From Cordilura impudica (lineage: Eukaryota > Arthropoda > Insecta > Diptera > Scathophagidae): 64,000 nt of DNA. Position 1 is the stretch's first letter, and each line of letters begins with the position of its first letter. Both the position numbers and the translations under genes were made by a program. The notes beneath the pieces are model-generated. The model made no database searches. It saw only the letters and a list, made by a program, of their open reading frames with translations, and was not told the DNA's origin. Shown here piece by piece: positions 1-11,510 of this stretch. The DNA is taken from NCBI GenBank assembly GCA_963682025.1, contig OY821521.1, positions 195,362,526-195,426,525 on the forward strand, written 5' to 3'.

Positions 1-29
1 ACAGCCGAATTTAACACTCTTACTTGTTT
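1..29 (+). repeat. 3' tail of a family-B GTCY repeat
   Basis: The window opens with the terminal segment ACAGCCGAATTTAACACTC followed by TTACTTGTT. The same end closes the family-B copy near 54,935, so this is the tail of a copy whose body lies left of the window. Confidence 0.7.
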
Positions 30-232
30 GTATTAACTTTTTAAAGTTCAATTTATTAAATTTAGTACTTTAAAAAAAAGTTAATTATTATTGTTCAGAG
101 TTTATTATAATATTAGGTTTATAAGTTGTAATTATTGATAGTAAATAAATTAATAAATAAATAATTATTGTCCAGTTTCCGTTTTGAACTTTTTTGTTAC
201 GCAATAATATCGTTATTTATAATTGAAGCTTA

Positions 233-315
233 TTAATTTCTACGCAGAATCGTATAAAATATTTCAAAAATATTTAAAAAAGAAGCTCCAGCAAATAGTC
301 CAATAACACCACCAA
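233..315 (-). CDS. ppk exon 10: TM2 and stop
   Basis: It encodes VGGVIGLFAGASFLNIFEIF followed by YTILRRN and TAA. This is the most diagnostic segment of the family: the glycine-rich entry, the GAS filter and the glutamate in TM2. The C-terminal tail is only a few residues long. Confidence 0.93.
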
Positions 316-3300
316 CTGAAACTAAATACAAATGTTTATTAATCTAAACACCCAAACAATGTCATGTTATATAAAATACAATATCAAAAGTATTTTTGTT
401 TCAATCCATAAAAACTAACTTGTTAATATTAAAAGGAAATATTAATTTCTCTTTTTAAGTTTCATAATTTAAATTTTTAGTGAGTTCACTTTGTTTTTTT
501 TTTCAATTCAATGGCCGTATCCTTAAAATATGCCAAATTACCTAAGATTTTCTTTTATAGCTAATTAAAAAATTTAATGATAATACATTGGTTGTTTAAA
601 ACTCAAAAACACTTTTGAGGATTCTTTTGTGCTTATATATCGTTAGCCAAAACATAAACCGCCCTAATTAACAACAAAAAACGCAAAAAGACCCAACTGA
701 GCAGTTGTATATACAACATACAACACAGCTGATAAATTTTACCACTAAACATTTGGTTTAAAGCTGTTTCCTGTAACAGGGAGATTCATAAATGTTTTTT
801 TTTTTAAATTTTAACCCGTTTTTTGAATCTTCTATGAAATTAATAAAATGTTAGTTAGGACGGTTTGTTGTTTTAAGTTAACGATATGTTGCAATAGTTT
901 AAGACATACCTACTAAATCTAAATATGTTTGGGTGACTACACGATTATATCGAACAGTGGGCAAATCTGTTATTTTTACCTCCACATACAGCATATCAAA
1001 AGTTTCCATGTTTTTAATTTCATTGGAGCTGGAAAATGTAAATTTACAAAATACGAAATTCAGTTAATTAAGACTGAGAAAGAACGCTAACTTAATTTGT
1101 AATTCCTCTTATTTGAATTTCATACGTACCCAACTAATGTGATTTGCTGCTCCAAACATGATGGATAACAGGCATTTTTCGTTATCACATACTCCTTAGT
1201 TTTTGTAGATATTGAAGCTGAAATAAATCTGATGTTATTTATATTTTAAATTTTCTAAATGCATTTTGTATGTGAGTTAAAGAGGCTTTTAGAAAGTGTG
1301 TTTAAAAATTTAAATTGTTTTAATTTAAATTTTGTCTTCTGGAGGTATATCTAATATTTGTTTTAAATAAAATGATTACCTTTGTGAATACATTTTAAGC
1401 CATTTATGTCACAATATTGAGATTCGTCTGTGTGAAAAAAGATAAAATAATTTTATTTTTTTGTATACGCAAATGCAAACCATTTCTAATTGAATCACTA
1501 AACACAGAAAAAAATTCGCCAAAAGAATTGTTCTAAAGTTTCGATTTTATTAACAGATAAGAGCTAACTATTTTCTATTATGATCAAATATTTACTTTTA
1601 ACAGAATTTTAATCGTAATCAACTCGAAACTCGGTTATGAACACTATCACAATTCGGTTGGCTATAAATTCGGTTGACACAATGAATCTATTTTCTGTAT
1701 GTGCAAATAATTAATTGCACTTAAGAACAAACAACTGTAATTTTTTATATCCTTTGCTTTTATGTGCAGGAGAGTATTTAATATTGTTATAATATCGTTT
1801 GTAACTGATGGCAATGGCCGTCGATGTATTTATTAAAATCACGATGGTAGGTTAGCTGGATTTTGGTTGAAGTGGCTCTGTGTACTTTACCATTCATAAG
1901 TATTTGCCATCCCTAAAATATATGGTTTTTCACTAATAGTTTTCGTTTGAAAGTCATAAAATTATTACAGATGGAATTTTTTATGCATTCAGGTATTGGC
2001 AGGTATTAAAATTTTTTACCCGTAAGGAAGTATATAACGCCGTAACTAAGAGTTATTACGTCGTAACTAAGACCTAACACGTGAAAGTGAAAACTTAAAA
2101 AATTTGATTGAATTAAAAGAAAGTATGGCAAAAATGCGGAGATTTCAATTGAAACTCATCACCATATTATTTCCCTACACAAAATTGGTAAAAGCAATCA
2201 AGCAGTTCCAAAGGAGCTCAAAGAATGGCGTCGAACTATATTGTTAAAAAATTTAGAGAGCATGGTACAATAGTGAATAAAGATCAAAACGGTCGATCCA
2301 GAGTTACAACAAACAAGTGAAAGAATTCGTCGCCTAACAGCTCCAGAAATAGCCGAACGAATACAGTACGTGGCTGGCTTAAACGGCAGAAAAACCTTAT
2401 CTTCGCCCACAAAATAAAAGAAAAAGATTAGAGTGGTGTAAAAATATGAAAACTGGTGCAAGATCCTTTGGTCCGATGAATTAAAGTTTGAAGTGTTCGG
2501 CTCCAAGAGGCGAGTTTTTGTGAAGCGGTAGATTCCGTAATGAAGAAATACTCGATGAAACCCAGTACTAAACTATCCTGAAAGATCGTGCCATGGTCAC
2601 TGAATTTAGAATTGTGGTTCGGAAATTCATATTTTAGAGATACTGACCCAAAAGATACAGCAAAAATTTGCAGTACTTAGAAACCCAGGAAGTAGCTGGA
2701 ACCCGTAAAGTTATGGAATGACCAATAGAGATACTGTGGGATGAATAGGACAGGACGTTTCGAACTACCTGTCCTATATCTATGGAATATCTATGGAATA
2801 AACTGCAGAAAGCAGATCAAAACTTTGAAAAAATTTATTCAAAGGATTAGTCGTAAAATTATACGAAATGGAGGTGGTCACATTGATGAATATAAAATTT
2901 AAGAATGGAGCGTAGCTTCAAAAAATATTTATTTAAATAGTAAAAGTAAATAAAGAATATATGTTTTAAATTTGAAGAGTTTCCATTGAAAAATAAGGGA
3001 GATATGGATATTTGAAATTCGAAGAGGAGGGATGGCAAATACTTTTGGACGGTAGAATATATATATACATAAGTACATACTTACATATATATTATATCCT
3101 GTAGTTCGTAAAAGTAACAAAGGGTCATTTGGTCCTACTTGAAGCAAGGTGTCTTATTTCTCTCCGGATTAGGCCGATTTGATTAATTCAAGATCCAAGT
3201 TCGTGACTCATTGCAACTTTTGTTGTGTTGCCTTGAAATCTGTGGAATCTCAATCTGTGAGTTAGGCGTTGATATGCTAAATTCCACTGTTCCATATTGG

Positions 3301-6300
3301 GAATGATGTAAGGCCGAAAGGTTTTTAAGAAAATACGCAGACAGCGATTGAGGAATACCTGTATCGCGGTAATATCGTGTGAACTGATTTTATGCAGGAG
3401 TTAAATAAACTGAGCTTAGCTCGCTTCGAGATGGCAGCGGACTTCCATACAGGTTGTAAGTTACGAAACGATTAGTACGACTGTAGCTGCTAGTGTTTGT
3501 TAGTATACTGCCAAGATAACAGAATGTATTAGCATTTTCCAGTTCAACATTCTGTATTGGAAATTTGCTATTGCTAAGGGTGTTGTAGCACATTACTCTA
3601 CTCTTCTTTATATTTATTTTTAACCTGGCTTTTAGAGCTTCGTTCTCAAGGGATTTGAGCTTTACGTTAAGAGACAAATATCATCAGCATATTTAAGGCT
3701 CTCGATAATTGTTGTTTGTTTGCTTCTGTAGCCTTACATGCGATGACTTCAAGTACGATGTTAAATGGAAGAGGATAATATGCATCCTTGAAGAAGACCA
3801 CTAATCATATTAAAACTATTGCTCAGTGAAATTCTTATATCAGGATTGTATTAATGGTATACTTTTTAGTGGCTTACCTTTGCAGGTAAGTGCGTTCCAT
3901 ATTAACTGGAAGTCATAAATATCTTATAGAGGGGAGGATGTCATTCGGCGGCTGCTCGTTGATTAATCGCAGACTGTTGATATGGTCGACTCAAGATTTT
4001 TGTGGGCGGAAGCCAGCCAGCCTGTTCTGGTTTGAGATCCGCAATTACAGTATCCTGACTGGACTGGACTGAAGATTGTGAGGCCTCGCAGTTGTTAAGG
4101 TCACGTATTTTGGAGATATTGACTAAGATACCTTCCTTAAGATGTAAGTTCAGTTCACAAGTGTGTCGAAAGGTCTCGATTTCAGGTTGTTGTTCGAGAA
4201 TCAGTTGTTAATATCTCTGTGCCAATATTATCAACTTCAGGGCATTGACTGCATTTATTACATCTGGAAAGTCGGGTCATTCAATGGGGATGTCTTTTTG
4301 CACTCTGTGGGTAGTGCGGGAGCAAACACTTAGAGGACATATGGTGCGATTGGATAGCATGCTAGAGTAATGCTGTCTCCATATATCTAGTTGTTCACTT
4401 CTGGAAGTGCATGATTCTCCATCTGTGCATTGGTTTTCGAGAAGTTTTTATACTCTATACCACTATGTGGTTTGGGTATAATGACTTTGTGTTGCTTTTT
4501 GCAACAACCAAAAATATTCATCCTAGACCCATCTTTAATTATACCGATCGACTCAGAATCACTTTTTGAGTCGAAATAGCAATGTCCGTCCGTCCGTCCG
4601 TCTGTGTGTCCATGTAAACCTTGTAATCAAACAACAGGTCGCAAATATGAAATTTGGTATATACGCTTTCATCGGCCATGGGATGAACGCTATTGAAATT
4701 GGTGAGAATCGGTCCATGTTCAGACCTAGTCCCCATACAAATAACCCCTATGAAATCGACATAAATTGCCTTAAGTTCCAAATTATCACATAGATCTCAT
4801 TCGAATTGGGTTTGTATGTGTTTATTACATCCATTAATGAGTAGTACAAAAATTATCCCTATAGGAAAATTCTTATTCATAGGCCCCATATAGAGCTGCT
4901 TCCCGATCTTCACTTAAATCTATCAAAAAACAAAAATATTGCACAGATTTTTCTCAAATTTGGTTTGTATATATTTTTTCAAAGTATAAGTGACTTTACC
5001 AAATATGGTCAGGATCGGTCCATTTTTGGACCTAGTTCCCATATTGACATATCATCCGATATGAACTTTTTCATATTTGCAGCCATAAAAATTAAAAAAA
5101 ACTCAAATTTGGTTTATGCTTATTTGCTATATCCAATTAGTTGGACCGAAGAGATAGGGTCTCTAAACCATGGTATAGGGTATCGTATAGTCGGGCTAGA
5201 CCGACTATAATTTTCTTACTTGTTACCTGTACGTTTTTTTGGGAACCGCTTCACTAATTTATCGTGACGCATATAGACTTCTTCTTAATTTTTCTTCTCT
5301 CCACAAGTTCTAGCTGCATTTTAATTCTCCTTAATATCTTCCCTTTGCAGGATTAGCTTCCAGGTATCATCAGACATCCAGTGTGTTATTTTTGGTGTTA
5401 TGAAACCTATTTGTTCCTTGGCAGCATCATTGAAGTTATTGTTCATTTTTTGCTATTCTATCTCTGGCTAGCCACTTTACATTACTAAGCCTCTTTGCAG
5501 TTCTTCCACGTAGCTTTGAAGGATGCTCTTATTATTGTGCTTTTGCACATAATATTTATGTTTGATAGATATGGGTTTGCGAATAGCCGCAACTTTTAAA
5601 CGCATATTATCAATTGCAAAACGATGGCCTGTTTAAGCAGTCTGTGATTAATCTATTAACATAAGTTTTCCAGTTGATCAGACCATTACGGTCTTCCCTG
5701 GATAGCTATAAACCAACTGCACTAGATCTTGGTTAAGCGGCTGGTTTGCGGGGAACTATAGTGTAAGGTTTGTGGAGATATTTAAACCTCTTGCTTCCGG
5801 CTATCTTGTTTGCACAATCCTAAAAGCAGCAGGTTATAGTTGAGTAATTGTCGGAATACTTGAACCAGTTTAGATGGATCTGAGAGTGTACGTACGTTCA
5901 ATGTTCCAATTTGTGTATTTTACTTCACGCCAAAGCTCGTCACAGTAAAAATTATCGATTAAGACAAAGTGACTGATTATGCCACCTTGTTCGATCCTAG
6001 TGCCATCAACCTCTAGGCGGGCTGGCCATAAAATAATAAGGTTGTATATTTTTTCAAACAATTCTAAAAAACTCCCAAGTAAAATTGAATTTTTAAATAA
6101 CTCAGAATTAGTGAAATTCAATTGGAAATGGTGTTTTACAAATACATATACACATTTGTTTTCGTACATACACATTTTGGGCGACGTAAAGTGAGTACAG
6201 TTGCATTCTTCCAATTCAAATCGTATTCTAAAATAAGACATACACGTCGAAAAGCTAACGGCCAAATGTGAGTTAATCAAAAATTTTATATAAAAATATT

Positions 6301-9300
6301 TTCATTTATTTTTTTTTTTTACCTATAATGCCACGGTGAACCAGGATCTCTTTCATGGGGAAATTTACACATTCTCTGCTGAATTGATTCTTTTTTGACA
6401 TCTGCATTGTTTTCATATTCCACAACATTGTATCTATAAATTGTGGGATCCGAGAAGGCATCATTTGCTATAGAATTAAAATAAGGTAGATCCTCAGGAC
6501 TATGAACATACATCTGTTTATACATATATATATAAATATATAATTAAAAAAAAATGGAAATAATTGTCAAAAGATAGTATTTTCAAAACTTACCTCATAT
6601 TTCCATATGAAGCCTCCTTTCAGGAATATTTTCAAACTTGTGTCCGTGTGTGAGATATCATATTTTAACGGTAAATTTTCAAATGATTCGCTAAGGGATT
6701 GAACAAAAACGTTATACATACAATAAAATATATATACGGGAATTATACATAACAAAAACATAAACATAAACATAAAACATGATGTACCCCCTGAAATCCA
6801 ACCCAGATGTACACTTGCAAGAAAAAATATCCGTACACCTAAATTTAAAACTGTCATACTAGGAAAAAATAAATAGTTGATTTAGCGATGTCCGCCCGTC
6901 CATCTGTCTGTGTGTCCATATAAACCTTGTAATCAAATTACAGATTTGGATGAAACTTAGTATGTAAGCTTCTATCGGCCATAGGATGAAAATCGGTTCA
7001 TGTTCAGACCTAGTCCCCATACAAATGACCCCTATGAGATCGACTTAAATTGTCATAATATCCAAATTATTATATAGATCTCGGTTAAATTAGGTTTGCG
7101 TATGTTTTTTACATCCATTTATCAGTAGTCCAAAAATTAACCCCACAGGACTATTCTTAGTCATAGCCCCCATATAAAGCTGCTTCCCGATCTTCACTTA
7201 AACCTATCAAAAATAAAAATATTGTTCAGAATTTTCTAAAATTTGGTTTGTATATGTTTTTCCAAAATATAAGCGACCAAATATGGTCAGGATCGGACCA
7301 TTTTTCGACTTAGTCCCCATATAAATATAGCATCCGATATGAACTTTTTCATATCTGCAGCCAAAAAAATAATAATGCCATTTGGTTTGTGCTTATCTTC
7401 TATATCCAATTAGTTGGACCTACGAGATAGGGTCGTATAGTCGGTTTAAACCGACTATAATTTTCTTACTTGTTAGTATTGTAAAGCAGCCACAGCTTGA
7501 CACTATGCGACTTATGTTTTGGATAATTATTCTATTGGACCAAAAGATCTTATCCAAGACTCAGTTATTGAGCATTTTGTTTTAAAATGTATCCAATTTG
7601 ATCCATTATAGACTCCATAAATACGAGTTTACCAGCTAACCCCGTTACCTGCCATACAACCCCAAACCATAATGACACCTCCAGCGTGTTTAACGGTTCG
7701 ACAAAGGTTTTCTTTATTTAATGCTGTTCCACTTTTTTGCGAATCTTACCTGAAATTAAAACACGTTCCCAAAATCTTAGAGCTTTGTTTACATAATGAA
7801 TGGCTTTCGCCATGTTACACGACCAACACAGTTATATTTGTTAATAATTTGCGAACGGTATCTTGATCGATGTCTTTGCCGACGGATCCTTTGACTTTAG
7901 AACTAATTTGGCAAGTAGTAATTCTGGGATTCTGTTTTATCAGCGCTCGATTAGTTTGGTGGGGCGAATTGAACGAGGTTTTTACAAAATTAAATTGGCG
8001 AATTTGTAGTTTTGAATGAGGAGTGGCTTGTGCGTATGATCCGAGCTGTTGCACGAAAAGGTTTACTCTCGTTTCTAAGTTTTGGGATAATTTTTCTCTC
8101 GTCGGCACCGATTTAATTATTTTTTGGCCTCATCTCAAAATATTGTAGTTTCCAAAAGAAATATAATGAATAAAATAAAATCAATGCAACAGACTTGAAC
8201 GCCATTTCATAATTTGTGAAATTCCTCTAATTGTAAATATACGAATACTTTTTCTGGCACTTACAATTGCGTTACATACAGTGTTTTGCGTTGTAAGATA
8301 TTTAAGTAGAAACGTTCCATAAGGTTTTTGTAAAATAACTAAAATTCTCAGAAAGTGATTCTGCGTCGATCGGTATAACAAAAGATGGGTCTAGGTCAAA
8401 TATTTTTGGTAGTTACAAACATCAGAACAAAGTCACTATACCCTGAGCACATAGTGGTATAGGGTATAAAAATCGTGCCGCGACATACTCTAGTCATTTT
8501 TATACCCTCCACACCACTGTGTCATTTTTATACCCTCCACAAATTAAAGTGCGACCCCATAAGGTACATATATTCTTGATCGTTGTAATATCTCGAGTTG
8601 ATATAGTGATGTCCGTCCGTCCGTCTGTCTCTTGCAATCATGCTCATTGACAAAATAAGCCATTTATCTAGGTAAAGTTAGGACAGTATTGTTTATCATT
8701 ATTTTGAGCAGATTGGTATCGAATATGGAGTAAATCGGGCATCATTGTGCCAAGATATAACCAAATTTACGGAGATATCTCTAAAAAATGCGAAATATTC
8801 AGTGTGTTGGTTGTAAAAATTTAGTACTTAGTTTATCAAATTGTTTACTGTTTACATTTGTTTACATTTATATATTAATAGTGCAATACGTCCAGATATT
8901 AATGGAAACGTAAAACCCAGGTGGAGGATATCAAAGTTTTGGCATAACCGAATTTAAGCATTCTTACTAGTTTAGGATAGTAATATTAAATTAAATTCAT
9001 ATGCAAGTTAGAAATTAACAATATGTCCAGAGAGGTTAGTCTTGAAAATATTTGGATCCCAGAACATTGTGGTATAGAGGGAAATAAAATAGCTGCCACT
9101 CTAGCCAGGGTAGGAGCTTCCCAGGAAGAATACAATATGGAGAGCACATTACCTCTCCAAATTAAACTAGCATAAGCAAGGCACGAAGACCTTATGGGCA
9201 AATTCCACATCTGAGCAGAAATGCACGAAGTAAATTTATTGATATCCCAACTGGTCACTCTACATCGTATAGGACGAACAGTATCAGGGACCTGAAGAGC

Positions 9301-11122
9301 GTACAAGCGGGACGATGAGACATAAGAAGACTATCTTTGCTATTATCCAGCCTTTGCGAGTTTAAGAATTCGACACCTATCCAGTGAAAACTTTCCCACT
9401 TTGGATGAATTCAGCAAGATAGACTGGAAAGCATTACGAAACTGAATTACTAGATTCATATACATCGAGGGAATCATATAATCTTTTAGCGCACAATTAG
9501 CCGTCTTATTGGCTTAAGTGTAAATTCGGAGGAAAAGAAAGAATATCTAACACAGATGACTCCTCTTATCAATCAAACTTAACTAATCTAAACTAAAGAT
9601 TTATATCTCTAAAATTACTTTACTATATTAAAAAAAAGTTGCTGAGTGTAACTAGTTCCACTCGGGCTTATGTGAAACAGTAAACATATGAAAATATGTT
9701 CACAAAATATATGATGTAATGCTTTATCATAAAACAAGTAAGAACATTATAGTCTGTTTAGACCGACGACACCCTACCATGAGTTTAGAGAAATTGTCAT
9801 AGATTTAAGTTTGCTGAGATCATAATTGTATATAGAAAATAAGAATACATCAAGTTTCTGTGGCATTGATATTGATTTTCTCTCAGCATATATAAAAAAG
9901 TGCATATCGGATTCTATTTCTCTATGGGGAAAGATCTTTGCTATATTTTTTTTATGATAGATTTAATACATTTTCATAAAAAATATTTTTCTTTTTACGA
10001 TAGTCGAAATATTTTGAGAACCAACTCTAAATGTGTCCAGGCTTAATTTCAGGTTAATACATCCAATATTTTCTTTTATAAAAATGGTCCAAGTCAAAAT
10101 AAAAAAAAAAATAAATTTAATACATCAGTTATTTCTCATCACATTATTTTAAATTAAATAAAATCAATGTAATATAATTTTCTAAAAATATCTGACTTAG
10201 AGCACTTGCATAATTATGGGCACACATACTCGTATATATGTACTTACTAATCCACTATATTGTTGGCCAAATAACAATAACCCATTTCTAGTTCATGGAA
10301 TTTGAAAATATCACTGCATTTTTCATGTATTACGCCACGATACGAAACATTACTCATGAAATCCTCGCACGAACTGGGTAGAAGCTGTTTCAAAATAATT
10401 ATTGTTTGTATGTAATTTAATAACTTATACTACATACTCGAATTTGTGCAGCGAATGGCTAGATGGGTGGGTGATTTGGTTATGTGTTGAAAATATAATA
10501 AAAACTTTATTTTTGAAAAATTATTCACACGCCATTCAACTTAAAATAGTTTTCGCTTTTTTTTTTTCTTATAGCCAATATGTGGGGCAATAGTTTAATG
10601 TTGGTTTAAATAAACTATTTACTATTTACTAATTGACTTACCTTTTTTCTAACCCTTAAGATATCAACGCCACAAGTTGAATTCAAACCTATACAACTAT
10701 CATCTTTAAAGTGTATATTATTCGGATTCGTAAACATGTAATCATGAAGACTTTTCACATAAATCGACTTGGATACATTGTGGGGTAATTTTTCGTCAGT
10801 CACAAATTCCAAAACACGACTTGTGGAACGATTTTTGGTCAAACAAAAACTGACCGCTGGATATGTGTTGTTCCAATGCAAATAGGTCGTTTTTATACCG
10901 ATACTTATGGAATCGGCTAAGAAATGCGTAAGTGTCAAAAAGAAAATCGATATAATATTCCAAGCAAAAACTATGATCATGATGCCCCAAAATATTCTTA
11001 AAAAAAAATGAATATATCAAAAAAAATTTATGTTTTTTTTTCAAACTGTTCTAGTTTTACCTGTGATACAGACTCTCCTTCTTAAACCATGTTTTACATA
11101 CATTTAATTGTCTTTGTATCAT
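233..11122 (-). CDS. DEG/ENaC (pickpocket-type) sodium channel subunit, 10 exons
   Basis: This gene encodes an amiloride-sensitive-type cation channel subunit of the insect pickpocket family, a plasma-membrane protein with two membrane spans and a large cysteine-rich extracellular loop. Exons 11122-11061, 10996-10642, 10384-10248, 6690-6594, 6513-6323, 6254-6172, 1427-1380, 1217-1130, 1028-910 and 315-233 join in frame at every GT-AG junction to give 420 residues. TM1 spans about residues 25-47. The loop carries family landmarks in the right order: SSCEDF with CSDIF and GYCY (about 143-180), VHSPEDLP (220-227), QQRMCKFP, EECNCTHF, YCDINGLKCIHK and CYPSCLEQQ. TM2 begins GGVIGLFAGAS; GAS at 403-405 fits the G-x-S selectivity filter. 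The protein is somewhat short for the family (often 450-550), mainly because the cytoplasmic N-terminus is only about 20 residues and lacks the usual His-Gly motif, so a 5' exon may be missing. Which ppk paralogue this is cannot be told. Confidence 0.9.
910..1028 (-). CDS. ppk exon 9: pre-TM2 strand
   Basis: It reads SNEIKNMETFDMLYVEVKIT followed by DLPTVRYNRVVTQTYLDL. The 'Y.....y....ll' block immediately precedes TM2 in DEG/ENaC channels. Confidence 0.87.
1130..1217 (-). CDS. ppk exon 8: C-x-P-S-C segment
   Basis: It reads SISTKTKEYVITKNACYPSC then LEQQITLVG. The CxPxC element is a hallmark of the extracellular thumb/wrist region of the family. Phase 1 in, phase 2 out. Confidence 0.88.
1380..1427 (-). 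CDS. ppk exon 7 (micro-exon)
   Basis: A 48-base exon reading ESQYCDINGLKCIHK, matching the DEG/ENaC 'yC....l.Cl' element. It is separated from exon 6 by a 4.7-kb intron full of transposon remains. Acceptor TTTTTTCACACAG, donor AAAG|gtaat. Confidence 0.87.
2040..2900 (+). pseudogene. Tc1-like transposase fossil
   Basis: Fragments of a Tc1-type transposase can be read in shifting frames: a helix-turn-helix piece (KFREHGTIVNKDQNGRS), a RLEWCKN...SDELKFEVFGSKR-like catalytic segment around 2,420-2,520, and a C-terminal piece ending KIIRNGGGH near 2,880. Stops and frameshifts break it throughout. It lies inside the large ppk intron. No terminal inverted repeats were identified. Confidence 0.65.
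3160..5920 (-). mobile_element. decayed non-LTR retrotransposon (LINE), split by a nested repeat
   Basis: Read on the minus strand, the 5' part near 5,910-5,790 gives IGTLNVRTLSDPSKLVQVFR, the start of an apurinic-type endonuclease domain. At 5,430-5,300 there is a DDTWKLILQREDIKEN-like linker. At 4,420-4,230 there is an EQLDIWRQHYSSML-like stretch. At 3,680-3,390 comes a reverse-transcriptase segment with LKINIKKSRVM and ANTFCYLGSILT. The order is endonuclease then RT, as in RTE/CR1-like LINEs. A family-A GTCY repeat (4,447-5,224) interrupts it. Many frameshifts and stops are present, so it is a dead copy inside a ppk intron. Confidence 0.75.
4447..5224 (+). repeat. GTCY repeat family A, copy 1
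   Basis: It starts with a TATACCACTATGTGGTTTGG end, has a GTCCGTCCGTCCGTCTG core near 4,585, and ends in CCGACTATAATTTTCTTACT plus TGTT. The body is non-coding and is shared with the other family-A copies. The GTCY microsatellite-like core resembles the mini-me elements described from Diptera. Confidence 0.85.
6172..6254 (-). CDS. ppk exon 6: CNCTHF cysteine exon
   Basis: It encodes SFSTCMSYFRIRFELEECNC followed by THFTSPKM, the family's 'C...C......C.C....MP' segment. The donor is T|gtatgt in phase 1, which joins exactly to the exon at 1427. Confidence 0.87.
6323..6513 (-). CDS. ppk exon 5: HSPEDLP segment
   Basis: It begins MYVHSPEDLP, the conserved 'vHspdelP' of DEG/ENaC proteins, and ends with QQRMCKFPHERD, the 'qR.C.f..E' block before the cysteine cluster. 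It leaves phase 2. Confidence 0.88.
6594..6690 (-). CDS. ppk exon 4
   Basis: It reads ESFENLPLKYDISHTDTSLK, then IFLKGGFIWKYE. The acceptor CCCTTAG continues phase 2 from exon 3 and the donor is GAG|gtaagt, phase 0. This is the palm/finger strand preceding the HSPxxxP motif. Confidence 0.8.
6876..7474 (+). repeat. GTCY repeat family A, copy 2
   Basis: It contains GTCCGCCCGTCCATCTGTCT near 6,890 and the full 3' body of copy 1, ending CCGACTATAATTTTCTTACT. The first part of the element is missing. It lies in ppk intron 3. Confidence 0.8.
7478..8120 (-). pseudogene. Tc1-like transposase fossil
   Basis: The minus strand reads RALIKQNPRITTCQISSKVK near 7,960-7,890 (the DNA-binding part of Tc1 transposases), then HAGGVIMVWGCMAGNG near 7,690-7,640 (the block following the first catalytic Asp), then KLVFMESIMD. 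The reading frame shifts several times. It is immobile debris inside a ppk intron. Confidence 0.7.
8352..8479 (-). repeat. GTCY repeat family A, terminal fragment
   Basis: It contains the family-A end (GATCGGTATAAC...GATGGGTCTAGG, then CACATAGTGGTATAGGG) in minus orientation, without the body. Confidence 0.7.
8494..8973 (+). repeat. GTCY repeat family B, copy
   Basis: The core is GTCCGTCCGTCCGTCTGTCT near 8,613, followed by the family-B body (CCATTTATCTAGGTAAAG, CAGATATTAATGGAAACGTA). It ends in a CCGAATTTAAGCATTCTTAC-type terminus. It differs from family A except for the core and the last bases. Confidence 0.8.
9010..9480 (+). pseudogene. 3' end of a LINE: RNase H region and C-terminus
   Basis: The plus strand reads IWIPEHCGIEGNKIAATLAR, which matches the 'W.PgH.gi.GNe.AD.lAr' motif of the RNase H domain in Jockey/I-type LINEs. 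Further on come CPAFASLRIRHLSSENFPTL and DEFSKIDWKALRN, typical of the region after the C-terminal zinc knuckle. Frameshifts separate the pieces. Confidence 0.7.
9737..9935 (-). repeat. GTCY repeat family A, 5' fragment
   Basis: It begins ACAAGTAAGAACATTATAGT and continues with the divergent family-A terminal part for about 200 bases. The remainder is absent. Downstream to the ppk exon at 10,248 is unannotated A/T-rich intron. Confidence 0.6.
10248..10384 (-). CDS. ppk exon 3: first extracellular cysteines
   Basis: It encodes SSCEDFMSNVSYRGVIHEKC followed by SDIFKFHELEMGYCYLANN. The Cys spacing and the E-x-G-x-C-Y-x-x-N signature match the family's 'F...T..G.C..FN' block. Acceptor TTTTGAAACAG, donor gtaagt, leaves phase 2. 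Confidence 0.85.
10642..10996 (-). CDS. ppk exon 2: TM1 and first extracellular part
   Basis: It starts IFWGIMIIVFAW, the hydrophobic TM1, followed by TTYLHWNNTYPAVSFCLTKN, which matches the conserved post-TM1 'FPAVTIC' block of DEG/ENaC channels. The acceptor is a T-rich tract plus AAG, and the donor is AAAAAAG|gtaag, phase 0. Confidence 0.88.
11061..11122 (-). CDS. ppk exon 1 (tentative start)
   Basis: It encodes MIQRQLNVCKTWFKKESLYH up to the family's pre-TM1 arginine, which is split by the splice. The ATG has A at -3 and an in-frame TAA four codons upstream. The donor is CACAG|gtaaaa. The usual His-Gly gating motif is absent, so this start is provisional. Confidence 0.6.
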
Positions 11123-11429
11123 TTTTGTCCCTTATTTTTTTTTCCAAATTATCAACCGTCAATTTTATAATGCAGCAAGCAGCTACTTACTGTTATTTTG
11201 GGTATGAAAGCGATTATTATTTTAAAAAAGAAAATCCATATTATTTAACATTTATTTTAAATATGCGTGTAAAGTCGGCAGAGCCTAAAAATTATTTATT
11301 CTTTTTTAACAACTTTGTTAATTCAAATAATTAAATTCAAATAATAGTAAGAAAGGGCGAAAGGGAATCCATAAATTATTTTAATTTATCTAAGTCATCT
11401 ATGTTAGAAACTATCTAGAACAACGTTGT

Positions 11430-11510
11430 AATATATACTAGCATAGCCCAGCACTCGAAATTCGAGTGCAAATTCTAGGAAATTTCATTTTTTCATAAAA
11501 TTTTTTTCTT
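11430..11510 (+). repeat. family-H element, 5' fragment
   Basis: It carries the family-H start: CTAGCA, then CCAGCACTCGAAATTCGAGT and TTCTAGG. The rest of the element seen at 35.4, 42.2 and 48.6 kb is not recognisable here. Confidence 0.55.

Noticed and set aside
1798..1912. Apparent extra ppk exon on the minus strand (GWQILMNGKVHRATSTK...)
   Set aside because: It has an acceptor-like TTTTAG, but the phase does not fit the flanking exons, the in-phase frame stops within nine codons, and the cysteine motif expected at that point is supplied by the exon at 6,254-6,172.
4539..5210. Open frames of 75-81 codons on both strands, repeated at 17.4, 38.8, 39.1, 55.1 and 60 kb
   Set aside because: The same non-coding family-A repeat at each place. 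The frames differ by indels between copies and show no family resemblance.
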